Below are positions 1-7,624 of a stretch of 17,145 nt of DNA, in pieces. Positions within the stretch are counted from its first letter, which is position 1, and each line of letters starts with the position of its first letter. The notes under the pieces are model-generated. The model saw only the letters and a program-made list of their open reading frames with translations, made no database searches and was not told where the DNA came from. The stretch is taken from NCBI GenBank assembly GCA_963978445.1, contig CAXBRT010000022.1:1-17145 (forward strand), read 5' to 3'. Source of the stretch: TMED14 sp003444795 (lineage in GTDB: Bacteria; Bacteroidota; Bacteroidia; Flavobacteriales; Schleiferiaceae). Made by a program: the position numbers and the translations under genes.

Positions 1-164
1 AGGGGACAGCGTGAAGGGGGTTTAAGCGTGTAAGTGTTTAAACGTTTGGGTGTGCCCTCAGATGATGTAAACAGGACATGGTGCCCTAAGGCCGCAAGCG
101 GCGTGTGCTTCGGACGGGTAAACCTCCAAACTTTCAGCAAGCGCCGAGCGGAGCTCGCGCGTCC
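1..164. other. Intergenic region downstream of murI
   Basis: No convincing gene is seen here. Bases 15-54 hold a degenerate GTTTAAG-rich repeat (listed separately). Two small hairpins are visible: GCCGCAAGCGGC at 91-102, and CGAGC-GGA-GCTCG at 145-157, the latter just past the murI stop codon on the minus strand. Neither is followed by a run of T on either strand, so they are weak terminator candidates at best. A 77-codon minus-strand frame (58-291) runs into the end of murI and has no recognisable features. Confidence 0.5.
15..54 (+). repeat. Degenerate GTTTAAG-type intergenic repeat, copy 1
   Basis: The stretch is built of imperfect units of roughly 9 bases such as GGGTTTAAG, CGTGTAAGT and GTTTAAACG. 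The 9-mer GGGTTTAAG (18-26) recurs exactly at 9135-9143 after the stop codon of another gene, and both are preceded by GAAGG. The element is AT-richer than the surrounding coding DNA. Function unknown; it may be a dispersed intergenic repeat family. Confidence 0.4.
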
Positions 165-968
165 CTAGCTCCAAATATTCTCTTCTACCAGGGTAATGCC
201 TTTCCCAAAAAAGATCCGGGACACCTTCGCAAAGCTGTCCGTGTAGTCGCTCACGGCGAAATGGTGAGGCTCTGTGGCGGGTGTGCTGCACAGGAGCTGC
301 GCCTCGTCGAGCTGCTTGGCAATGCTATTGGCCACGATGGTGGGAATGCGCAAGAGGCTAACTTTCTTCTCAAGTTGCTTGGCGATTTGGGAAGAAATCA
401 GGGGATAATGGGTACAAGCCAGAACAAGGTGCTCTACGTGTTCCATTCGATCGTCATTGAGGTAAAGGGAGACTACGGCATCGGTGACCGCTCCGCTGAG
501 CAGATTTTCTTCAATGACGGGAACGAGCAGGGGAGTGGCCATGGGCTGCACATCGGCGGAGGGAAGTACTTCGGCCAGTTTTCGGGGATAAATGCCCGAA
601 GCAACCGTGGCACGCGTCCCCCAAATGCCAATGCGCTTGGCGCGATGGCGATGCAAATATTCCACCACAGGATCAATCACGTTGTAGACGGGAATATCGA
701 GTTCCTCTTTCAAAACGTCTAACGCCACTGCAGACGCTGAATTACAAGCGACGACAATGGCTTTAGCACCTTGATCTATTAAATGGCGAGAGATGCCCAG
801 CGCATAAGACCGAATGGCCTCCGGCGACTTTTCCCCGTAGGGCAGGTGGGCGGTATCTCCAAAGTAGAGGAGGCGTTCGTTGGGAAGCCTCCGCGCCAAA
901 GCACGCGCCACCGTCAAACCGCCTACTCCTGAGTCAAACAGCCCAATGGGGCCGTCTGAGAGTTTCAT
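165..968 (-). CDS. murI: Glutamate racemase MurI
   Basis: Cytoplasmic cofactor-independent racemase that converts L-glutamate to D-glutamate for the peptidoglycan stem peptide. The 267-residue product has the family's usual length. The substrate-binding FDSGVGG motif is at about residues 11-17. The two catalytic cysteines lie in ACNSASA (Cys75) and ACTHYPL (Cys185), the second followed by the conserved His187. I chose the ATG at 968, whose A is also the last base of the upstream ompH stop codon (TGATG), which implies translational coupling; an in-frame GTG one codon earlier (971) is the alternative. It is the last gene of the eight-gene envelope operon and ends in TAG. The identity is secure; only the start is open. 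Confidence 0.95.
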   Translation of the reverse strand: MKLSDGPIGLFDSGVGGLTVARALARRLPNERLLYFGDTAHLPYGEKSPEAIRSYALGISRHLIDQGAKAIVVACNSASAVALDVLKEELDIPVYNVIDPVVEYLHRHRAKRIGIWGTRATVASGIYPRKLAEVLPSADVQPMATPLLVPVIEENLLSGAVTDAVVSLYLNDDRMEHVEHLVLACTHYPLISSQIAKQLEKKVSLLRIPTIVANSIAKQLDEAQLLCSTPATEPHHFAVSDYTDSFAKVSRIFFGKGITLVEENIWS

Positions 969-1474
969 CACATGCCGAGTTTTACCTTGACGGCAGACAT
1001 GAGGTTCATACCCCCTTTGGAGTAGATCACCATGCCCTTGCTTTGAGAAGCGTCCAATACGTAGGCCACATTCTTTTCAGCAGCTACGGCGTCAATGGCA
1101 TTCTGCAGTTTCTCCAACACGGGAGTGATCAGCTCAATTTCTTTGGATTGTAACTCCTGCTGAGCGCTTTGCATGTACTCTTGGATGTTGTTGTACATCT
1201 CCTGGAGGCGCTGCTGCTCTTGACGCTGGCGCAATTCCGTCCACGTACCCGCATTGGCTTGAAGGGTCTGTGCGCCCTTTTCCAATTCGGCTTGCATTTC
1301 TTTGGCTTCGGCTTCAAACTTGCCTTGCTCCGCCTGGAGAGCGGTCATGACGGCTTTGTAGTCGGGCATTTCAACAAGAAGGCTGTCCACATTGATGTGG
1401 CCAACGAGAGATTGGCCCAAAGCGGGGGCCGCGGTCATGGCCACGAGGGCCAACACTTTAAGTGCAGTTTTCAT
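968..1474 (-). CDS. OmpH/Skp-family periplasmic chaperone (second copy)
   Basis: Predicted periplasmic chaperone that holds unfolded outer-membrane proteins before BamA inserts them. The 168-residue product starts with a signal peptide (MKTALKVLALVAMTAAPALGQ). Next comes the short beta segment VGHINVDSLLVEMPDY typical of OmpH, a Gln/Glu-rich helical arm of about 90 residues that should form the Skp tentacle coiled coil, and a C-terminal AYVLDAS...GMVIYS strand region. I chose the ATG at 1474; an in-frame TTG three codons upstream (1483) would only add three residues ahead of a good signal peptide. It lies 20 bases after the first ompH copy and overlaps murI by one base. The two copies are clearly diverged paralogues. 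Confidence 0.88.
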   Translation of the reverse strand: MKTALKVLALVAMTAAPALGQSLVGHINVDSLLVEMPDYKAVMTALQAEQGKFEAEAKEMQAELEKGAQTLQANAGTWTELRQRQEQQRLQEMYNNIQEYMQSAQQELQSKEIELITPVLEKLQNAIDAVAAEKNVAYVLDASQSKGMVIYSKGGMNLMSAVKVKLGM

Positions 1475-1494
1475 AGGGGTCAAAAGTAGTGATT

Positions 1495-2004
1495 TCAGTA
1501 ACCGAGTTGTTGGAGTACGTCTTGAGTAATATCGTTGGACTCGTTGGCGTACACCACACTAACAGACGAGCCTTTGTCAAAGACAAAATCGAGTTTCTTT
1601 TTTCGGGCCACTTCTTTGATGGCACCGGCTACCAAGGCCTGCACGGGGGCGACCAATTCTTCGCGCTTTTGGAAGAGCTGACCTTCGGGGCTGAAGTAAC
1701 GCATTTGACGCGAACGGGCGGTATCGCGTGTGTTTTGGATGTTGGCCATGCGCTCGGCAATCATGTCGGGCGTCAAAAGGACCGATTCCGCATCTAATTG
1801 GGCATGGAGGGCAGATGCATCCTCTAAAAGGCTGGCGACTTCCCCTTCCCAACGCTTGGAGAGGCGCTCAATTTCGGCTTGAGCTTGCTTGTATTCGGGA
1901 ATAGCATTCAGAATGGCCTGTGTATCCACATAACCCAGACGCTGTGCCCAGCCGGAGACCGAAAGGCCCAGCGCAAAAAGCAGAAAGAGGATTCGGCGCG
2001 TCAT
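1495..2004 (-). CDS. OmpH/Skp-family periplasmic chaperone (first copy)
   Basis: The 169-residue product has a signal peptide (MTRRILFLLFALGLSVSGWAQ) followed by RLGYVDTQAILNAIPEYKQA, the conserved N-terminal strand and helix start of the OmpH/Skp family. A charged, Gln/Glu-rich helical middle follows, then the C-terminal KLDFVFDKGSSVSVVYAN strands. Expected role: periplasmic trimeric chaperone for outer-membrane proteins, working with the BamA encoded just upstream. The start at 2004 lies four bases after the bamA stop codon. The frame is open 108 bases further upstream, but that part lies inside bamA and has no signal peptide. The TAA-to-ATG spacing suggests coupled translation. Confidence 0.9.
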   Translation of the reverse strand: MTRRILFLLFALGLSVSGWAQRLGYVDTQAILNAIPEYKQAQAEIERLSKRWEGEVASLLEDASALHAQLDAESVLLTPDMIAERMANIQNTRDTARSRQMRYFSPEGQLFQKREELVAPVQALVAGAIKEVARKKKLDFVFDKGSSVSVVYANESNDITQDVLQQLGY

Positions 2005-2008
2005 TAGG

Positions 2009-4486
2009 TTAGAATTGCTGTCCAAGAACAAAGTGCGTCTGCCAGCCGGAAGGACCGGATTGGCCGGGCAAGTTATCAAAGCCGTAGCCCAAATCCACAC
2101 CCAACAAACCAAACATCGGCATGAAGATGCGCAAGCCTACCCCAGTGGAGCGCTTGAGTTCAAAAGGACGGTAGTCCGCAAAGTTGTCATAGTTGTTGCC
2201 CGCTTCAGCAAAGGCCAACACGAAGATTTGCGCGTTGGGATTGGGAGAGAGCAAGTAACGCAGTTCCGTGGTGAACTTGTTGTACAAGGCGCCGCCACCG
2301 TCAGGCGTCAAACTGTAGTTGGTATAGCCCCGCAAGCCAATGATTTCACGGCCGTCCAAAACGAAGTTTTGCAAACCGTCACCCCCCAGGTAATAGCGCT
2401 CAAAAGGCGGCAAACCGTAGGCCTTGTTATAGGAACCCAAAATGCCAAATTCGGAATAGGAGCGCACCACGAAATTCTTGAAAATCTCCGCGTAGTAATC
2501 GCCCGTAAACTTCCACTTGTGGTATTCGATAAACTTGAATTTCTCTTCCGTGCTCAACTTGGTGTAATCACGACCGTCCAACAAAGAGACGGGAGGCGTT
2601 GCTTCCAAGGTGAAAGAAATACTGGAACCACGTGTGGGGAAGATGGGCAGATCGCGGTTGTCGCGGCGCAAGGCCAAGGTGTAGGCTACGGAGTTTGCGA
2701 CGCCTGTTGTGAAGTTGCCGCCCACAAAGGGGTAGTTGTTGATGTCAAAACGGCGGTATTCGAGCGCTTGGTAGAGCGTGAAATAGTCATCGGGCCACTT
2801 TAAGCGCTTGCCTTGTCCCAAGGTTACACCGGTGATGGCAATCTTTTGGGCCGTACTATCTGTACGGCCGTTGTAGTTCATGGTGTTGTGGTAGGCCGAG
2901 AAGGTCACTGAATTGGGCTTCTTGCCGCCCCACCAGGGCTCCGTAAAGCTGAAATTGTAGGAGCTGTAGTAGGTACCGTTGGTTTGTGCCCGGATGGTAA
3001 TGGTTTGGCCGTCTCCCGAAGGCAAAGGTTGCCATGCTTTCTTGTTGAAGAGGTTGCGCGAGGAGAAGTTGTTAAAGTTCAAGCCCAGCGTGCCCACCAC
3101 GGTGTAGGCGCCCCAACCCCCTTGAAGTTCTAGCTGACTGGTGGACTGTTCCACGACCGTGTATTCGAGGTCTACCGTTCCAGTCACGGGATCGGGGATG
3201 GGTACGGGGGTGATTTGGCGCGGGTCGAAGTAGCCAAGCTGGCCCAATTCGCGCACGGTACGCATGATGTCGGCTTTGGAGAATAGGTCTCCGGGGCGCG
3301 TGCGGATTTCGCGGTACACGACGTGGTCATTGGTTCGCTCGTTGCCGTTCACAATGACTTTGCGCACGGTAGCTTGACGTCCTTCCCTGATGCGAATCTC
3401 CATGTCAATGGAATCGTTCTCCACTTTCACTTCGACGGGGATGACATTGGCAAAAAGGTAGCCATTGTTAAGGTAGAGGGAGGAAATATCGTTGCTGTTG
3501 GGGTCGCCGTTTATGCGGGTGTTCAAGGCTTTAGCATCGTAGCGATCGCCCGGTTCAATCTTAAGAATGGACTGAAGGAACTCGGTTGTGTACTTAGAGT
3601 TGCCGTAGAAGGAAATGCTGCGGAAGTAGTAGGGACGACCTTCATCAATCGTCATTTCAATCATGAGCATGTCTTCCACGCGGTAGACCGTGTCGTGGGT
3701 GATGCGCATGTCGCGGTAGCCGGCTTCGTTGTAGGCCTCTACGATGAGCACTTTGTCCGCCTCCAACTTTTCTTTCAGCCACTTGGAGGTGGTAAAGATG
3801 TTCCACTTGCGGTAACGGTGCGTGTCATCCATCACACGGCGCAGTTTGGCATCGGTCAAAGCCGTGTTGCCATGGAAGACGATATCGTCAATGCGCAAGC
3901 GCGGACCAGGCACAATGTCAATGCGAAGCACCACCGCATCCAAGAGAAGGCTGTCGCGTTCTGTGCTGATTTTCGCGGTTGCATCTGGGAAGCCCTTGTC
4001 GCGGAAATGCTTGAGGATGGCATTTTCCGAAGTGATCTTCAAATTCTCTGAAACCACCATGCCGCGGTTTAGCTCTAAAAGTTCGCGAAGCGCATCTTGT
4101 TTGCCTTTCTTGATACCTGTGAAGTAGTACTTGCTGAGTTTGGGCAAGGTGGTGAGGCGGAATTCGAGGTAGACGGTTCGGTTCACCTTCTGGACGACGT
4201 AGAGCTGAACGTCCGAAAACAACTCTTGGTCCCACAAGTTGCGAACGGCCTGTGCAACGCGCTCAGAGGGAAACTGCACCTTGTCGCCCACATTAAGGCC
4301 AGAAAGTAGGCCTACCATGGTGGGATCCAGTTGGTCCGCTCCAGAAACCGTAATGCCGCCGATCTCGTAATCAACCTCCGGTTTGATGTCAATTTCTTGA
4401 CCCAACTGGATTTGGGCTTGGGCAGCCACGGGGGCAAATGCCAAGCTTAGGGCCACGAAGAGGAGGCGGAAAAGGCTGCGGTTCAT
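2009..4486 (-). CDS. bamA: Outer-membrane protein assembly factor BamA (Omp85)
   Basis: Essential outer-membrane insertase that folds beta-barrel proteins into the outer membrane. The 825-residue product has a signal peptide (residues 1-25, ending AAQAQ) and a periplasmic POTRA array over about residues 35-440. POTRA-like segments include YEIGGITVSGADQLDP, LRIDDIVFHGNTALTD, YYFRSISFYGNSKYTT and ATVRKVIVNGNERTND. A C-terminal barrel follows. Barrel hallmarks are DLPIFPTRGSSISFTLE, the conserved RGY of the L6 loop (719-721), and a terminal phenylalanine after VLGQQ, as expected for barrel recognition. The start overlaps the uppS stop by four bases (ATGA). Location next to two ompH genes fits its function. 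Confidence 0.96.
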   Translation of the reverse strand: MNRSLFRLLFVALSLAFAPVAAQAQIQLGQEIDIKPEVDYEIGGITVSGADQLDPTMVGLLSGLNVGDKVQFPSERVAQAVRNLWDQELFSDVQLYVVQKVNRTVYLEFRLTTLPKLSKYYFTGIKKGKQDALRELLELNRGMVVSENLKITSENAILKHFRDKGFPDATAKISTERDSLLLDAVVLRIDIVPGPRLRIDDIVFHGNTALTDAKLRRVMDDTHRYRKWNIFTTSKWLKEKLEADKVLIVEAYNEAGYRDMRITHDTVYRVEDMLMIEMTIDEGRPYYFRSISFYGNSKYTTEFLQSILKIEPGDRYDAKALNTRINGDPNSNDISSLYLNNGYLFANVIPVEVKVENDSIDMEIRIREGRQATVRKVIVNGNERTNDHVVYREIRTRPGDLFSKADIMRTVRELGQLGYFDPRQITPVPIPDPVTGTVDLEYTVVEQSTSQLELQGGWGAYTVVGTLGLNFNNFSSRNLFNKKAWQPLPSGDGQTITIRAQTNGTYYSSYNFSFTEPWWGGKKPNSVTFSAYHNTMNYNGRTDSTAQKIAITGVTLGQGKRLKWPDDYFTLYQALEYRRFDINNYPFVGGNFTTGVANSVAYTLALRRDNRDLPIFPTRGSSISFTLEATPPVSLLDGRDYTKLSTEEKFKFIEYHKWKFTGDYYAEIFKNFVVRSYSEFGILGSYNKAYGLPPFERYYLGGDGLQNFVLDGREIIGLRGYTNYSLTPDGGGALYNKFTTELRYLLSPNPNAQIFVLAFAEAGNNYDNFADYRPFELKRSTGVGLRIFMPMFGLLGVDLGYGFDNLPGQSGPSGWQTHFVLGQQF

Positions 4487-5211
4487 GCGGTTGTCTCGTT
4501 CAATTGTTCGCTGGTCTTGCCCATGCGGCGCTCGCGACGGGAATAGCTGGCGATGGCTTCTTCTAAGTGTTCCCTAGAAAAATCGGGCCAAAGTACGGGC
4601 AGGAAGACCAATTCTGCGTAACTAATTTGCCAAAGTAAGTAATTGGAAATGCGCTGTTCTCCGGATGTTCGGATGACCAAATCGGGATCGGGCATGCCGG
4701 CGGTGTAGAGGGCATTCGAAAAGGCCGATTCATCAATGCTGTCGACACTGCGCTTTCCGTCGGCGACTTCTTGGGCTAATTGCCGAGTCGCCTGGAGCAT
4801 TTCCTGGCGGCTTCCATAGCTCAAGGCCAAGGTGAGCACCAGGGTGCTGTTGCCCGCCGTGGCGTCTTTCACTTCTTGAAGCTCGCGCTGTGCACTTTTG
4901 GGAAGAAGATCCAATTTGCCAATCGCCTGCAATTGCACACCTTGCCTCATGAGTGTTGGGAGTTCCTTCTTGAGGCTACTCACTAAAATCTTCATCAAGG
5001 CGTTGACTTCGGCCTTGGGGCGGGCCCAATTTTCTTCCGAAAACGCATAGACTGTTAGGTAGGGAATGCCCAATTCGCCACAGGCCGTGGTCGTGCGTCT
5101 CAAAGCCTCCACCCCCATTTCATGCCCACGAATTCGCGTGCGGTAGCCCTGTTGCTTGGCCCAACGGCCATTGCCGTCCATGATGATGGCGATGTGTTTG
5201 GGTAGGCTCAT
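4483..5211 (-). CDS. uppS: Isoprenyl transferase (undecaprenyl diphosphate synthase)
   Basis: Cis-prenyltransferase that extends farnesyl diphosphate with isopentenyl diphosphate to give undecaprenyl diphosphate, the lipid carrier for peptidoglycan and surface glycans. The 242-residue product shows the IAIIMDGNGRWAK motif with the catalytic Asp12, FSEENWARP (58-65), and the C-terminal block DLVIRTSGEQRISNYLLWQ with the arginines that bind isopentenyl diphosphate, followed by Glu200. I chose the ATG at 5211 because it overlaps the upstream stop as ATGA and places MSLPKHIAIIMDG in the usual position. An ATG seven codons upstream (5232) is possible but lies inside the preceding gene. It overlaps bamA by four bases. 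Confidence 0.95.
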   Translation of the reverse strand: MSLPKHIAIIMDGNGRWAKQQGYRTRIRGHEMGVEALRRTTTACGELGIPYLTVYAFSEENWARPKAEVNALMKILVSSLKKELPTLMRQGVQLQAIGKLDLLPKSAQRELQEVKDATAGNSTLVLTLALSYGSRQEMLQATRQLAQEVADGKRSVDSIDESAFSNALYTAGMPDPDLVIRTSGEQRISNYLLWQISYAELVFLPVLWPDFSREHLEEAIASYSRRERRMGKTSEQLNETTA

Positions 5212-6032
5212 CGGTGCAAAAAACTTGAACATTTTTCCATGAAGGCCTCCAAGTGAATACCCAGACCCACGTTCAGCGTGAAATAGGCGTCATTGGTTTG
5301 GGCATTTCCGCGGGCCATGCCCACGGGCAAATTCAAGCCGGAAGGGTCGGCAAAGAAGACTGCGGCTTCGCCGTGGGATTCCTGAATGCGCGCAGGGTCG
5401 GCATAGACGCCATGGGTGTCGTCTAGGTAGTCAGTGGTGGTGAGGACCCAGGTGGCTTCTGTTTTGACGACCCAAAGCGCGTTGAGCTGCGCGCGCCAGC
5501 CCAGACCGAAGGGAAGTATGCGCGCGCGGGTGCCGTAGAGCCCTTCGGGCGAGGCCGGCGTTCCTTGACCTTCCGTGCCGAGTGGCTGGAGGTTGATCCA
5601 TTCGCCTTGGTAGTAACCTTGAGGTTCAAAGGCCATGAGGCCCCATCCCGCAAAGAGGTAGGGACTGTGCTGAAAGTCAAAGGAGGGGATGCGCTGTTCG
5701 AAGTAGTCGACTTCGATGCGTGCTTGAAAGCTGCGGTAGGGTGTTTGGACCGTAATGTTGCGCTGCTGACGCTCCGCCCAAGGACTCAAAGCGTCCGAGG
5801 CATAGAGCGATCCTTCCCCATAGCCGAGGTGAAAAGCGTAGTGCGGATGGGCCTGGATTCGGTAGTCGATGTCCCAATTGCTGCGCTGAGGCAGGGAGAC
5901 TCCAGCCACCCCAACATCGGAGAGCAAAACGGTACCGCCCCACCCGAAGGTGAGCTCCTGCGAACGCTGCCCCCAGGCCGCCACCGGCAGCAGGAGTACA
6001 AACGAAAGGATATATCGGAATGTCTTACCCAT
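5208..6032 (-). CDS. porG: PorG-like T9SS outer-membrane protein (DUF6089 family)
   Basis: The 274-residue product has a signal peptide (MGKTFRYILSFVLLLPVAAWGQ) and alternating beta-strand-like segments with many aromatic residues, such as LTFGWGGTVLLSDVG, YAFHLGYGEGSLY, YLFAGWGLMAFEP, LPFGLGWRAQLNALW and FTLNVGLGIHLEAF. These suggest a small outer-membrane beta barrel. Its place directly upstream of uppS and bamA matches the position of the DUF6089/PorG gene in many Bacteroidota. In Porphyromonas gingivalis PorG links the outer membrane to the PorK/N and PorL/M parts of the type IX secretion machine. The call rests on barrel-like sequence plus gene order, not on a specific motif. It ends in EKCSSFLHR and overlaps uppS by four bases; nadK ends 33 bases upstream. 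Confidence 0.72.
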   Translation of the reverse strand: MGKTFRYILSFVLLLPVAAWGQRSQELTFGWGGTVLLSDVGVAGVSLPQRSNWDIDYRIQAHPHYAFHLGYGEGSLYASDALSPWAERQQRNITVQTPYRSFQARIEVDYFEQRIPSFDFQHSPYLFAGWGLMAFEPQGYYQGEWINLQPLGTEGQGTPASPEGLYGTRARILPFGLGWRAQLNALWVVKTEATWVLTTTDYLDDTHGVYADPARIQESHGEAAVFFADPSGLNLPVGMARGNAQTNDAYFTLNVGLGIHLEAFMEKCSSFLHR

Positions 6033-6065
6033 AAACAGCCGCCAAAGATACGATTTGGAGAGGGA

Positions 6066-6950
6066 TCAGTTCCGGCGATCCAAGCCCCAAAGCAGTTTAT
6101 TGCGCAAGGTGGAAGCGAAGTCGGAATAGGCCGTTCGGACCAGTTTAAAACGGAAGTCAGCCTTCTTCAACGTGAGCTCCGTATCGCCGTCCAACGTGAA
6201 CACGCGCGAGTCTAGAGACGCCAGGTAATTTCCCTCTCGTGCCTCCACTTTCAAGGTGATCGTATCGGCATTGGGAATAACGAGCGGACGCACGGTTAAA
6301 TTGTGCGGCGCGATAGGCGTGAGGATGAAATTGTTGCTCCCCGGCAGCAGAATAGGGCCGCCACAGCTCAAATTATAGCCGGTAGATCCCGTTGGTGTGG
6401 AAATGATGAGGCCATCCGCCCAGTAGGTGTTGAGGAATTCGCCGTTGAGGTACACGTGGACCGAAATCATACTGGTCGTGCCTTTACGGCTCACGGCAAT
6501 TTCGTTCAGGGCAAAGTTGGGCTGGACAATGTCGTCACTGGCCGTGTGCACTTCCAGTGCGTTTCGCTCGTCCAAGGTGTAGTCGCCTGCCAAAATAGCC
6601 TTGAGGGCCAAGGGCGCTTCGTCCCGCGTAATGTTGGCCAAAAATCCTAGTCGGCCCGTGTTCAAGCCAATGATGGGAATGCCCGAGCGCTCGACCAGCG
6701 TCGTAGCGTCCAAAATGGTCCCATCTCCACCGATGGAGAGTAAAAAGTCTGGTTTGCAGGCTTGAAGTTCTTCGGCGTTTTTGAATTCGGGAAAGTTCCA
6801 ACCGAGTTCCCACTGCTGGTTAATTCGGCTCTGGAAGCCCCGGTAAACCACAAGATCACAGCCCTCTTGAAGCAAAGAATCAATGGTGCGCTCGACAAAG
6901 GTTTGGACCTCGTCCGGAATGCGTTTGCCAAATATTGCGATGCGTGCCAT
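6066..6950 (-). CDS. nadK: NAD kinase
   Basis: Cytoplasmic enzyme that phosphorylates NAD to NADP. The 294-residue product carries the GGDGT phosphate-binding motif (74-78), the ALNEIAVSR block with the conserved Asn149-Glu150 pair, and YWADGLIISTPTGSTGYNLS (176-195), the signature of the family's C-terminal domain. The ATG at 6950 begins two bases after the CBS gene stop codon, so the two are almost certainly cotranscribed; this CBS-nadK pairing is common in Bacteroidota. Length is normal and all key motifs are present. Confidence 0.96.
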   Translation of the reverse strand: MARIAIFGKRIPDEVQTFVERTIDSLLQEGCDLVVYRGFQSRINQQWELGWNFPEFKNAEELQACKPDFLLSIGGDGTILDATTLVERSGIPIIGLNTGRLGFLANITRDEAPLALKAILAGDYTLDERNALEVHTASDDIVQPNFALNEIAVSRKGTTSMISVHVYLNGEFLNTYWADGLIISTPTGSTGYNLSCGGPILLPGSNNFILTPIAPHNLTVRPLVIPNADTITLKVEAREGNYLASLDSRVFTLDGDTELTLKKADFRFKLVRTAYSDFASTLRNKLLWGLDRRN

Positions 6951-6952
6951 GC

Positions 6953-7567
6953 TTAAAAATTCAAATAATGCATCAGGTGGTCCAAGTGATCTTCAGCCTC
7001 TTGCGCGCGCTGCCCCTTGGGATAGTAACCCAAAATGGTAGCGCTCAAGCGTTCCAACGTCGCCAAAGCCGCCGTTGGATCCCGCTGATCGAGCCGCGCG
7101 AAGGTGACAAAGCTGCGGCGGTCTTCGATGAAATCGCTGGCAAAAGCGACTACCCGAACGCCCTCGGCCTCAATGGCCCGAATCCAATCACCGCCAAAGG
7201 GCTTGTCCGATGGGTGTTCAAACCAAATTGTAGCACCGGGCAACTGGAAACTCCACTGCTGGCCGATGTGCTCCGCGATGTCGCTATTCTTGTACACCCC
7301 CTGGTAGGTATCTCCCTGGCAAACCGCCACACAGTCCATGTTCCAGGCACTGGCAATGGCGAGTGCATCCACGGGATGCTGAGCATCTTGCAGAGCGGGG
7401 GCATGTTGGATAGAGCCATCCGGACCCATCATGCCGACGTAGAGGCTTTCCTCCACCACGGGCCAAAAACGGGTACGACTGTCCTTGCACGTGGCGCGGT
7501 ACGCTTGTTCTGAAGCGTCGGAAACCAAGGGCGCAGGTTGCGTGTTGAGTAGATTGTTCCAGTCCAA
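6953..7567 (-). CDS. CBS-domain protein (nadK-linked family)
   Basis: The 204-residue product resembles a CBS-pair protein that usually sits between pdxJ and nadK in Bacteroidota. The first CBS-like unit covers about residues 8-60 and the second about 65-120, with VAVCQGDTYQGVYKNSDIAE as the clearest CBS stretch. The C-terminal part (about 130-190) has an ACT-like pattern (WIRAIEAEGVRVVAFASDF). Such domains often sense adenine nucleotides, so a regulatory role near NADP metabolism is possible but unproven. The only plausible start is TTG at 7567: the frame upstream is closed by TAA (7580-7582) and the next internal ATG would remove a quarter of the protein. It is the first gene of the minus-strand operon and divergent from pdxJ. 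Confidence 0.8.
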   Translation of the reverse strand: MDWNNLLNTQPAPLVSDASEQAYRATCKDSRTRFWPVVEESLYVGMMGPDGSIQHAPALQDAQHPVDALAIASAWNMDCVAVCQGDTYQGVYKNSDIAEHIGQQWSFQLPGATIWFEHPSDKPFGGDWIRAIEAEGVRVVAFASDFIEDRRSFVTFARLDQRDPTAALATLERLSATILGYYPKGQRAQEAEDHLDHLMHYLNF

Positions 7568-7594
7568 AGTGTTACGAAGTTAGCCCGGATGCCC

Positions 7595-7602
7595 GAACTT
7601 TG
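7595..7602 (+). promoter_or_regulatory. Possible -7 box for pdxJ
   Basis: GAACTTTG matches six of the six least variable positions except the first T of the Bacteroidota TAnnTTTG consensus. No good TTG lies at the expected -33 spacing. If used, transcription would start near 7607, after the ATG at 7589 but before the GTG at 7625, supporting the shorter PdxJ. Confidence 0.3.
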
Positions 7603-7624
7603 CACCCTCAAATCCCTTGATTCC

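Noticed and set aside
91..157. Two small hairpins after murI as operon terminator or tRNA fragment
   Set aside because: No T-run and no cloverleaf; stems are only four to five base pairs.
58..291. 77-codon minus-strand frame overlapping the murI 3' end
   Set aside because: It overlaps murI in another frame and its composition (Arg/His/Pro-rich) is typical of a shadow frame; no family features.
2015..4051. Long plus-strand frames (262 and 242 codons) antisense to bamA
   Set aside because: They mirror the bamA codon pattern, show no domain or signal peptide, and bamA with all its motifs explains the region.
7568..7575. ACACTTTG on the minus strand as -7 box of the CBS-domain gene
   Set aside because: It overlaps the only plausible start codon (TTG at 7567), so a transcript from it would lack a start. 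The real promoter must lie further upstream, inside the pdxJ coding region.
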